Shown piece by piece: positions 29,076 through 36,677 of a stretch of 64,000 nucleotides of DNA (position 1 is the first letter of the stretch; every line of letters starts with the position of its first letter). The position numbers and the translations under genes were made by a program. Source of the DNA: JOPF136 sp963773835 (GTDB lineage: Bacteria; Acidobacteriota; Terriglobia; Acidiferrales; UBA7541); contig CAVZCQ010000001.1 of NCBI GenBank assembly GCA_963773835.1, forward strand, positions 496,001 to 560,000, written 5' to 3'. Under the pieces are notes generated by a model that worked only from the letters and a program-made list of their open reading frames with translations, had not been told where the DNA came from and ran no database searches.

Positions 29076-30050
29076 ATGCCACGCCAGCCCCAGCCACCGC
29101 CGATTGACGGCGCGCTCGTCATCCAGAAACCGCGGGGGAGAACTTCGCACGACGTGGTGGAGATGGCGCGGCGGCTGCTGGGGTTCCGGCAGATCGGCCA
29201 TCTGGGAACACTCGATCCGCTGGCGACGGGTGTGCTCGTGCTCCTGCTCGGGCGCGCGACGCGGCTGGCGCGTTTTTATTCCGGCCGGCGAAAGCGGTAC
29301 GCGTGCACAATACGGTTCGGCTATGCGACGGACACCTACGATGCGGACGGGAAGGCGCAAGGCGAGGACCAGGCGCCATCGCTCACGCGCGCGGAGATCG
29401 AGCCGCTGGTAGCGGAATTCACCGGTCACCTGCTGCAGACGCCCCCGGCGTATTCGGCGAAGAAGATCGCGGGGCGGCCGGCGCACGAACTGGCGCGGAA
29501 GAACCGTCCGGTAGAGTTGAAGCCTGTGGAGGTGGACGTTTTCGAGTTTCACGTGGAGCGTGTGGAGGGTCCGCGGACGCGCTGCGTGATCGAATGCGGC
29601 GCGGGGACGTATATCCGGTCGCTGGCGCACGACCTGGGGGCGCGGCAGGGAACCGGGGCGCATCTGGAGGAGATTTCGCGATTGGCAGTAGGCGAGTTCA
29701 CGCTGGACCAGGCCGTGTCGCTCGAGGAGCTGGAATCGGCGGCGCGGCAGGGGCGTGCGGCGGAGCTGATCGTGCCGCTGGAACGGATGCTGCCGGAGTT
29801 GCCGCGGGCCACCGTGCTGCCGGTGGTGGAACGGCGTGTGAGACATGGAGCGAAGTTCACGTTGCCGCTGGCACAAATCCAGCCCGCGCAATTCACCGCG
29901 CCGCCGGGGGCGACTTCGCATCTCGATTCGGGCGTACCCGGGCCTCCCCGGTTGCGGGTATTCAGCCAGCAACAGAAGCTGATTGCGGTGGCCGAGGCGG
30001 TGGTGCCACGGACGTACCAGCCCGTAGTGGTGTTTGACGCGGTTCCGTAG
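29076..30050 (+). CDS. truB: tRNA pseudouridine(55) synthase
   Basis: A 324-residue enzyme that makes pseudouridine 55 in the T loop of tRNAs. Motif II with the catalytic aspartate is HLGTLDPLATGVL (Asp47). The RYACTIRFGYATDTYD strand and TPPAYSAKKIAGRPAHELAR segment are also present, and the YIRSLAHDLG motif follows. The C-terminal part beyond about residue 230 is longer than the E. coli enzyme's and resembles the PUA-like tail. It is the last gene of the nusA operon, convergent with the secretin gene across a 110-base gap without a clear terminator. Confidence 0.95.
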   Translation: MPRQPQPPPIDGALVIQKPRGRTSHDVVEMARRLLGFRQIGHLGTLDPLATGVLVLLLGRATRLARFYSGRRKRYACTIRFGYATDTYDADGKAQGEDQAPSLTRAEIEPLVAEFTGHLLQTPPAYSAKKIAGRPAHELARKNRPVELKPVEVDVFEFHVERVEGPRTRCVIECGAGTYIRSLAHDLGARQGTGAHLEEISRLAVGEFTLDQAVSLEELESAARQGRAAELIVPLERMLPELPRATVLPVVERRVRHGAKFTLPLAQIQPAQFTAPPGATSHLDSGVPGPPRLRVFSQQQKLIAVAEAVVPRTYQPVVVFDAVP

Positions 30051-30160
30051 GGCAAGCAGGCAAATCAGGGCGGGAGAATTGGGGTAGGTCATCGGTGTGT
30101 CCGGACGCTGAGGCGAGACGAGCACGTATTGCCATCAGCGGTGAAAACTCCGGCTTCGGA

Positions 30161-33100
30161 TTACGGGCGCGGGCGTGTGGGCGGCTGGCCTCCTGGAGGT
30201 GTCTCGGCGGGCGGAACAAAGGGCTGGACCGGGCGGCGCTCGAAACCATCCGGCGATTCGAACTGGCGGCCTGGCGAGATTCCGGACTGTCTTTCATGCC
30301 CCGCGTAAAAGACCTCCAGGATGCGCGGTGCCAGGCGCACCATTCGCGGGGTGACCACGACAATGAGCTCGGTCTGCTGGACCTGAGGATTGCGGTTGGT
30401 GGTTAGGTCCTGGAGGCCGGGAACTTCCGCAGCGCCGGGGAGGCCGGTGATCGAAAGAGTCTGCTGGTCGGAGAAGATTCCGCTGAGGACGGAAGGCTCG
30501 TTGGGGCGCAGGCGCACCGTTTGCTCAATGGTGCGGTTGGTGAGAACTGGAATGCCGTTGAAGTTGGTTGCGGAGAGGCTGCGGATTTCAAGGGTGAGGG
30601 TCAGCGTGACATCACCGGAGGGATGAATGTGTGGAGTGGCTTTTGCCTTGATACCGAGGTCTTCGTACTGGAAGCCGGGGTAGGGAAGCTGGGAGTTGGC
30701 TGCGGCGATCTGGTTGGAGTTGATGATGACGGTGGCTGTGTTGTTGTCGGGATCGGTGACAACGGCGTCGAGAAGGCCGTCGCCATTGAAGTCGCCGGAG
30801 GCGATACCCTGGCAAGGCTCGGAAGGCGCGGGAAGGCCGGAGCAGGAGATGGCCGCGCTGGTCTGGTTGGAAACGCTGTCGGGAAAGGTGCCGTTGCCTG
30901 CGCCGAAAAGCAAAGTGAGGGAGCCGTCACCACTGTTGGCCACCACCAGATCCTGTCGACTATCGTTATTGAAATCGCCGGCAACGAGGGCGTCGGGCTG
31001 ATTGCCCACGTCGAAGATGGTGCCCGTGAACGTCCCATCGCACTGGTTCAGAAATAGGGCCACGGTGCCGCTGGATTCGTTAGCCACCGCGAGGTCGGGG
31101 TGAGCCTGGGATGAATTCGCGAGACATTGAAACGAGGAGTTGAATCCCGCAGCCACGACGGCCACGGGCTTCCTACCGTTCGTACCCGTTGACAGATCGG
31201 TTTGAGCCACCGCCAAACCACTGCCGCCGTTCATTACGGGCTGACCGGCCTGATTCCATTGGAGAGTTGCGCTGCCGGAGCCCATAACGGCAGTAAAGGT
31301 GCCATCGAAGCTCGAGTCTGTGACCCCGAAAACGTTCACCACGCCGCCGGGAACAGTGAGGGGCGAATTGAGCGTAGCGGTCACAACGCCGCCAGCCGAG
31401 CGCGAAATCGCGGTGATGGGGTCGGTCAGCAGGAGGGTGGCAGAATTGGAAACGGAATTCGCGACGGCGAGATCGGGGTGCCCGTCGCCATTGAAGTCCG
31501 CCGTGGCGATGCCGATGGGACCCTGGCCGTTGGTGAGTGGAATCGTCTGCGCGGGCTGAAAGGTGCCGTCGCCATTGCCGAAGAGAATGGAGACGCTGTT
31601 GCCATTGGTGTTGGTGACGGCGATGTCCATGTGGCCATCGCCATTGAAGTCGGCCAGCACGATTCCGGAAGGCTCGGCGCCGACGGGATAAGCGACAGGC
31701 CCCTGAAACGTGCCGTCGCCGTTGCCGAGCAGGATTTGAACGTTATTCGTTCCCTGATCCACAACGGCGAGATCCAGGGGATGGCCGGCGGCGCGGAAGG
31801 TGGCAGCGACGACTGCGACGGGACTTATCCCTGCAGCATAGGGCACCGAAGTCTGGAAGCTGCCGTTGCCATTGCCCAGGAAGACGGAAACGGTACCGTC
31901 GTCGTGATTGGCGGTAATGAAGTCGAGGAAGGAGCTAGTGGAGCGGAGGACGGCGGTGGTGGCGCCTCGCGGCGAGGTGCCCGTGCCCAGAGTTGTTTCC
32001 GTGATTCCGGGAACGGCGCCGGAAGTGGTGAACTCATTGGAGAGCGTGGCGAAGTTGATGGGGTAGCGCTCGCCGACGAAGAAGGAGGCGGGCTCGCCAT
32101 CCTCCGCGCGGAGGAGGATGCGCTGGGCCGTGTGCACGGCGCTCAACTGGCTGGCGAAGTTGACGGTGGCGCCCGGCAAAGTGGCCAGAAAAATAGTCTG
32201 GCCGCCGCCGAAGGCGATGAGGGGAGGAACCAGGGAACTGAGCGAGGTTCCGCCGGTGCCGAGCAGAGCGGAAATCTGCTGAGAGGAGGAACCGGCAAAG
32301 GCGGAAGGAGTTCCGAAAAGCTCCTCAATCACCTGAACGAGGCCGTTGGTCGATTGCTGGGCGAGCTGGAGCTGCTGCTGCGAGAGGGTGACGACCCGCG
32401 CGCTGGATGGCGGAACGATTCCGAGAGTTTCGGCGGAGTTGCGGTCCACCTCGAGAACGTCGATTTCGAGCATGACCTCGCCGCGAGGCTGTTGGAGCTG
32501 GCGGACGAGCGCGGTGGCGAGCGCCACGTCGCGTTCGGCGCCGCGGATGGTGAGGGTACGCGAGCGGATGTCGAGCTGGGTGTGAATGACGCCAGCAATT
32601 TCGCGCACGGTGCGGGCCATCTCGTTCATCTGCTCGGGGCTCTCCGATTCGGACAGCAGGAGCGTGCGTTCGATCTGCGGCATGTACTCGCGGCGCTTCT
32701 GCGGCGTGTCGTTGACGACCAGGAAAGTGCGCGCATCAACGGGACGGATGAAAGTGCCGGTCTGGTCGGCGAGCAGAAGGGAGGCGGTGCGGAAATCGAC
32801 GGCGGAGACGCGAAAACGGACCTGAACCTGAGTGGCGTCCTCGTCGAAGACGGCGAGCAGGCCGAACTGGCGGGCGAGCTCGAGCCAGGCGCCGCGAGCG
32901 GTGCCACGGAAATTGAAATCGCGGGTGCCGGGCTGGGGCGCGAGCGTGGGAGGCGCAACGGCGAAGTCGGGGATGGAGGTGGATTCGCGGATGGCGTGGC
33001 GTTCGAGCTGGCGGAGGCGCTCGCGGGCGGAACCGTTCTGCGGATCGAAGCTCAGCGCGCGCCGAAGGAAGATGGCGGCGCCGACGGGATTGTCGGCCAG

Positions 33101-33394
33101 CATGGCGCGCTCGGCTTGGTTGGCGTAAAAGCCGGCGAGAAGAAAGCGCATGCGTTCGACCTCGGCGCGGTACTCCGGGTTGCGGGGTTCGTCGCGGAGG
33201 GCTTCGGAGTAAGCGGCGAGGGCTGCTTCGGGTTTTCCGGCGCGCTCGGCGTCGCGGCCTCTGGACCAAGCGGAGAAAGAAGGGCGCTCGGGACGGCCGG
33301 TGGTGGAGTCCATGCCCTCCTGAGCACGGAGGGGGAGTGGGACGGCCGCGAGAGAGGCGGCGAGGATGGCGACGAAGAGGGAGCGGGGGGTCAT
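30161..33394 (-). CDS. secretin with an inserted FG-GAP/VCBS beta-propeller
   Basis: A 1077-residue protein; ATG 33394 is chosen because it begins a signal peptide (MTPRSLFVAILAASLAAVPL). A TPR-like helical region (about 35-135) is followed by a secretin short N-domain (about 158-232) and an N1-like domain with RTLTIRGAERDVALA. The first half of the secretin domain is at about 303-450 (GEVMLEIDVLEVDRNSAETL to GERYPI). Residues about 488-895 are FG-GAP repeats with calcium-type DFNGDGHMDIAV and DFNGDGLLDAVV motifs. The secretin domain resumes at about 905 (FQYEDLGIKAKATPHI) and ends with ELIVVVTPRMVR (1009-1020). Secretins form outer-membrane gates for type II secretion or type IV pili. The propeller insertion is unusual. 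Confidence 0.88.
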   Translation of the reverse strand: MTPRSLFVAILAASLAAVPLPLRAQEGMDSTTGRPERPSFSAWSRGRDAERAGKPEAALAAYSEALRDEPRNPEYRAEVERMRFLLAGFYANQAERAMLADNPVGAAIFLRRALSFDPQNGSARERLRQLERHAIRESTSIPDFAVAPPTLAPQPGTRDFNFRGTARGAWLELARQFGLLAVFDEDATQVQVRFRVSAVDFRTASLLLADQTGTFIRPVDARTFLVVNDTPQKRREYMPQIERTLLLSESESPEQMNEMARTVREIAGVIHTQLDIRSRTLTIRGAERDVALATALVRQLQQPRGEVMLEIDVLEVDRNSAETLGIVPPSSARVVTLSQQQLQLAQQSTNGLVQVIEELFGTPSAFAGSSSQQISALLGTGGTSLSSLVPPLIAFGGGQTIFLATLPGATVNFASQLSAVHTAQRILLRAEDGEPASFFVGERYPINFATLSNEFTTSGAVPGITETTLGTGTSPRGATTAVLRSTSSFLDFITANHDDGTVSVFLGNGNGSFQTSVPYAAGISPVAVVAATFRAAGHPLDLAVVDQGTNNVQILLGNGDGTFQGPVAYPVGAEPSGIVLADFNGDGHMDIAVTNTNGNSVSILFGNGDGTFQPAQTIPLTNGQGPIGIATADFNGDGHPDLAVANSVSNSATLLLTDPITAISRSAGGVVTATLNSPLTVPGGVVNVFGVTDSSFDGTFTAVMGSGSATLQWNQAGQPVMNGGSGLAVAQTDLSTGTNGRKPVAVVAAGFNSSFQCLANSSQAHPDLAVANESSGTVALFLNQCDGTFTGTIFDVGNQPDALVAGDFNNDSRQDLVVANSGDGSLTLLFGAGNGTFPDSVSNQTSAAISCSGLPAPSEPCQGIASGDFNGDGLLDAVVTDPDNNTATVIINSNQIAAANSQLPYPGFQYEDLGIKAKATPHIHPSGDVTLTLTLEIRSLSATNFNGIPVLTNRTIEQTVRLRPNEPSVLSGIFSDQQTLSITGLPGAAEVPGLQDLTTNRNPQVQQTELIVVVTPRMVRLAPRILEVFYAGHERQSGISPGRQFESPDGFERRPVQPFVPPAETPPGGQPPTRPRP

Positions 33395-33507
33395 TGTTTG
33401 CGAGATCTTCGAGCAGGGTTCACCGGCAGTGTCCGCTCTACCGTTTGGACGCAGAATGATTGTAACGGGAAGCCCGGGCAGAGGGTGGAATATCGACGCG
33501 CCGGCTC

Positions 33508-34233
33508 TCATGGGGTGACCGCGCAGGGTGCGATGGCAGCTTCCGTGATGGTGACGCCGTGGGATTCGAGCGGCAGTGCCAGATCCCAGTTGGCAGCCGC
33601 GGCGAGGTACAAAAACGTGTCCATGCGATAGACGGCGAGGCGGAGGAGCGGATTGGAGTGAGTGGCGAGCCAATCGCGGCGCAGAGCGATGTATTCGAGG
33701 ACCCATTGGCGCTCGCTGGTTGCCGCCGTCGAGCCTGTGGGTGCGGAGGGTGAGCCCAGGCGCGCCAGCGTCGCGTCCCGCAGGCGAGCCCAGGCGCCGT
33801 GGATGAAACTGTCGTAAACGACGGCGGAACCGAGCGGGGTCTCGATGGCCAGGCGCCGGGCGGCATGGATGGCCGGGTCCCAGTAGATGAGGTCAAAGAA
33901 CGCGTCCTGGACGCGGTGCATCACCTCGTCGGCCGCAGCTTCTCGGAGGAGCGAGCGGAGGCGCGGATCAGAGTCGAGCGCGGAGTCGCGTGCGGCGAGG
34001 CGAGGCAGATAGCCGCGGAGTTCCGCGGCATGCGTGGCGTCCGGCGAATCGCAATAGGCCTTGACGAGCAGGGCGAGATTGCCGCTGGCGAGAGTGGTCT
34101 GCGAACGGCCGTAGGTGAGATGGCCGGGATCGCCGGGGACTACAGTGATGCTGGCGCAGTCACCGGAGGGAGAGCCGGTTTCGAAAACGTTGACGATGGA
34201 CTGGATGGTGCGTTTCTGAAGTTCGGTGAGCAC
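33508..34233 (-). CDS. GH46-like chitosanase homologue
   Basis: A 241-residue protein using GTG 34233, which has GGAGG six bases upstream; the frame is open further to 34458. The N-terminal pattern ETGS, then GDPGHLTYGRSQTTL, places Glu18 and Asp35 as in GH46 chitosanases, where a Glu and an Asp about 17-18 residues apart are catalytic. Downstream VQDAFFDLIYWDPA and VYDSFIHG also match GH46 helices. GH46 enzymes cleave glucosamine polymers. No signal peptide precedes the domain with this start, which is odd for such an enzyme. Recognised from memory of the family, not from a search. Confidence 0.6.
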   Translation of the reverse strand: MLTELQKRTIQSIVNVFETGSPSGDCASITVVPGDPGHLTYGRSQTTLASGNLALLVKAYCDSPDATHAAELRGYLPRLAARDSALDSDPRLRSLLREAAADEVMHRVQDAFFDLIYWDPAIHAARRLAIETPLGSAVVYDSFIHGAWARLRDATLARLGSPSAPTGSTAATSERQWVLEYIALRRDWLATHSNPLLRLAVYRMDTFLYLAAAANWDLALPLESHGVTITEAAIAPCAVTP

Positions 34234-34354
34234 GGCGGGCCTCCGGGGGAAGTCGCGAGTGGCGAGAAAAATACAGAACGAGAAGCCAAAAATGCATAGA
34301 GCACTACGTCCCGCGGGTAGCGGGCCAGGGCGCGAAGCGGACGCAAATGCGAGT

Positions 34355-34858
34355 TCATATCTTGTCCCAGGAGGGTTTCGGGTAGCTGAAGTGTTGCGAG
34401 GGAGTGTTGAGCGGCGTGGGAGCAGGGTTCGGATTGAGGGGAGGGAGATGTTTGACAAGTTCGGCAGCGGAGAGATTTTCGCTGGGATATGTCTTGGCGT
34501 ACCAGTGTTCGTAGCGCAGCTCTTTGAGAGTCTGGAGAAGGAGATTGCAGGTACGGACGATGACCGTGGCCCTGCTGGTGGAGATGGAATTGGAAGCGAG
34601 CAGGGTGACCAGGCGGCCGAGGAGGAAATTGATGGATGCGCCGGAGCGGAGATCCGAGAGGGGGCCGAGGAGCTGAGGGATGACGTTGTATTCGGGACTG
34701 GTGCGGGCGGCGCGCTCCCTGGCTTCGAGGAGGCGGCGCTCCTCCGAGACGGCGTGCCAGTGACAGAGGTTGGGGTGGGTCGCAGAACGAATCATGCGGC
34801 AACGGCGGCCGGCCATGTCGGTGTGTTCGCAACGATTTTCGGGTGAGGGATGTGACAT
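34355..34858 (-). CDS. small protein with N-terminal Cys/His cluster, unknown function
   Basis: Not recognised by name. The 167-residue product has Cys10, His12, Cys20, His28, Cys32, His33 and His35 within the first 35 residues, which suggests a metal-binding knuckle. The middle (about 45-115) is helical and leucine-rich. The C-terminal tail is Pro/Asn-rich. There is no signal peptide. It is 122 bases upstream of the GH46-like gene on the same strand. Its own upstream region holds the phased repeat array at 35012-35188. A nucleic-acid-binding role is possible but unsupported. Confidence 0.6.
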   Translation of the reverse strand: MSHPSPENRCEHTDMAGRRCRMIRSATHPNLCHWHAVSEERRLLEARERAARTSPEYNVIPQLLGPLSDLRSGASINFLLGRLVTLLASNSISTSRATVIVRTCNLLLQTLKELRYEHWYAKTYPSENLSAAELVKHLPPLNPNPAPTPLNTPSQHFSYPKPSWDKI

Positions 34859-35011
34859 AAGGGTCTCCTAGGGGTCAGAATTCAGAGGCTCGAGGCTGGA
34901 CGAATACGAACCGGAGGGAGGCAGCGAAGCTGGCGGAAGCCGGGCGGGCTTGAGGTCGAAACTACGCTGGAGATGATTGCTGGGTACTCCCCCGGGGTGA
35001 TCTCCTTTCGT

Positions 35012-35188
35012 AAGAGTTGCAACTAAAAGAACTTAAAGCCGAGCATTTTCGAAGAGTTGCCAACAAACGACTTAGAGCAGCGGTTCACGGAAGAGTTGCC
35101 AACACAGGGGTTAGCAGCGGACTGAGGGGCGGAAGCGCCCTGGGGCCGGCGAATTGACGGCCGAACATTCACGAAGAGCACTTATAGC
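35012..35188. repeat. phased array of about 28-bp direct repeats
   Basis: Four units start with AAGAG at 35012, 35052, 35091 and 35174. The first three share AAGAGTTGC(C)AAC followed by a CTTA-AGC or GTTAGCAGC end. The fourth keeps AAGAG and CTTATAGC but lacks the centre. Spacings are 40, 39 and 83 bases, close to one and two multiples of about 40. The units lie between two divergent genes, in a 543-base gap (34859-35401). They may be regulator binding sites or a relic of a mobile repeat. Confidence 0.7.
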
Positions 35189-35300
35189 ATACTCATAACT
35201 AAAAAGCAAGAGAAAAATGATGGGTAGGAGAAGATCGTGGAGGGGCGGGCAGGGGGACCGAACGAGGGCGGCGCGGGGAAGACGTGGCGGGGCGAACGTC

Positions 35301-35329
35301 TTGACGTTGGGGCGGGATGCTGGTAGTGT
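35301..35329 (+). promoter_or_regulatory. promoter of the iron-transport operon
   Basis: TTGACG (35301-35306), 17-base spacer, TAGTGT (35324-35329). The predicted start of transcription is near 35336, about 65 bases before the GTG of the FTR1 gene. Confidence 0.6.
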
Positions 35330-35337
35330 GAGATTTC

Positions 35338-35360
35338 CAGTTGCGAATGATTTGCAACTG
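35338..35360. promoter_or_regulatory. inverted repeat at the transcription start of the iron operon
   Basis: Perfect 7-base arms CAGTTGC (35338-35344) and GCAACTG (35354-35360) with a 9-base centre (GAATGATTT) that resembles part of Fur-type sites. It lies just downstream of the promoter -10, where a repressor would block transcription. The AGTTGC half also occurs in the upstream repeat array. The likely ligand is a metal-responsive repressor; this is inference. Confidence 0.5.
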
Positions 35361-35401
35361 ATGGCAGGGACCGGCCGCAGGGGTCCTTCCGAGGAGCTAA
35401 A

Positions 35402-36667
35402 GTGCTCTCCGCTCTACTTGTTGCGCTACGCGAGGGTGTCGAGGCCGCGCTCGTGGTGGGCATCGTCCTGGTGTATCTGGGGCGGACGGGGAGGCAGAAC
35501 CTGACACGGTATGTGTGGTTCGGGCTGGGGGCAGCGGTGGTGGCGAGCCTGGCGGGCGCGGCGCTGCTGGACCAGTGGAAGATCAGCGAGGATGGATTCG
35601 AAGGGCTGCTGATGCTGATGGCCGGGTTGCTGGTCATCACCATGGTTGTGTGGATGAACCGGGTGGCGCGGAGCCTGCGGCGGGAGATCGAGCAGCGCGT
35701 GGAGACGTTCGCGCAGCGAAGCGCGCTGGCGGCGGGCCTGGGACTGGCGGCGTTCGTGTTCGTGATGGTGGTGCGGGAGGGGGTGGAGCTGGTGCTGATC
35801 CTCCGCGCGGTAGAGTTGTCGAGCGAGGGTGTGGGCACGTGGATCGGGACGTCGCTGGGACTGGCGCTGGCCGTGGCGGTGGGGGTTTTCTTCTTCCACG
35901 GGACGCTGCGGATACCGCTGGGGCGATTTTTCGCGGCGACGAGCACCATCCTGTACGTGGTAGCGGCCCAACTGTTCTTGACCGGGCTGCACGAAATGAG
36001 CGAGGCGGAATGGCTGCCATCGAGCCAGAAGGAAATGGCCATCGTGGGGCCGATTGTGAGCCATGAGGTTTTTTTCTTCGTGCTGATCTTCAGCGTGGCG
36101 GTGCTGCTGATCCTGCGGGAGTGGTTCGCATCGAGCAACATCGCGGCGATTGAGGGCGAAAATCCGGCGGAGCGGCGGCGGCGGGAATGGGAGCGGCGGC
36201 GGCAGCGGCGTTGGATGCTGCTGGCGGCGAGTTCGTGCCTGATCGTGGTGCTGGGACTGACGGCGGATTTCGTTTATTCGGAGGTGGCTGCGGCGCCTCC
36301 TCCGGCTCAGGCGGTGACGGCGCAGAACGGCGTGGTGCGGATCCCCACGGCTGCGGTGGAGGACGGGCGGCTGCACTTCTTTACGTTGGAGTCGGAGGGG
36401 ACACAGATCCGGTTTCTGGTGATCCGCAGACCGGGAGTGGGCTATGCGACGGCGCTGGACGCGTGCGCCATCTGCGGGCCCGCGGGCTACCGGCAGGAAG
36501 GACAGAACGTGATTTGCCGGAATTGCGGGGCGCCGATTTACATTCCCACGATCGGGCAGTCCGGCGGATGCAACCCGATCGGTTTCGCGTCGCATGTCGA
36601 GGGCAGCCAGATTGTGTTTATGGTGGCCGCGGTGACGGAAGCGGACCGTCCATTCCTCAAACACTGA
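35402..36667 (+). CDS. FTR1-type iron permease fused to a DUF2318 Fe-S domain
   Basis: A 421-residue membrane protein. Residues 1-290 have seven or so helices and two REGVE iron-permease motifs (10-14 and 125-129), the hallmark of FTR1/EfeU iron channels. After a final helix (about 272-290), a soluble domain carries CAIC (355-358), CRNC (372-375) and Cys390 in GGCNPI. This matches the DUF2318 family, which is a separate protein (for example Cj1660) in Campylobacter-type P19/FTR1 operons. It begins with GTG 35402 after GAGGAG. It probably moves iron across the inner membrane with electron or iron handling outside. P19/Tpd is not present here. Confidence 0.88.
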   Translation: MLSALLVALREGVEAALVVGIVLVYLGRTGRQNLTRYVWFGLGAAVVASLAGAALLDQWKISEDGFEGLLMLMAGLLVITMVVWMNRVARSLRREIEQRVETFAQRSALAAGLGLAAFVFVMVVREGVELVLILRAVELSSEGVGTWIGTSLGLALAVAVGVFFFHGTLRIPLGRFFAATSTILYVVAAQLFLTGLHEMSEAEWLPSSQKEMAIVGPIVSHEVFFFVLIFSVAVLLILREWFASSNIAAIEGENPAERRRREWERRRQRRWMLLAASSCLIVVLGLTADFVYSEVAAAPPPAQAVTAQNGVVRIPTAAVEDGRLHFFTLESEGTQIRFLVIRRPGVGYATALDACAICGPAGYRQEGQNVICRNCGAPIYIPTIGQSGGCNPIGFASHVEGSQIVFMVAAVTEADRPFLKH

Positions 36668-36677
36668 ACACTCCACA

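Noticed and set aside
31202..33631. 809-codon open frame on the + strand
   Set aside because: Shadow of the secretin gene; Gly/Glu-rich and without a family match.
35012..35188. CRISPR array
   Set aside because: Units are too few and too divergent, spacers are about 11-13 bases, and no cas genes are near.
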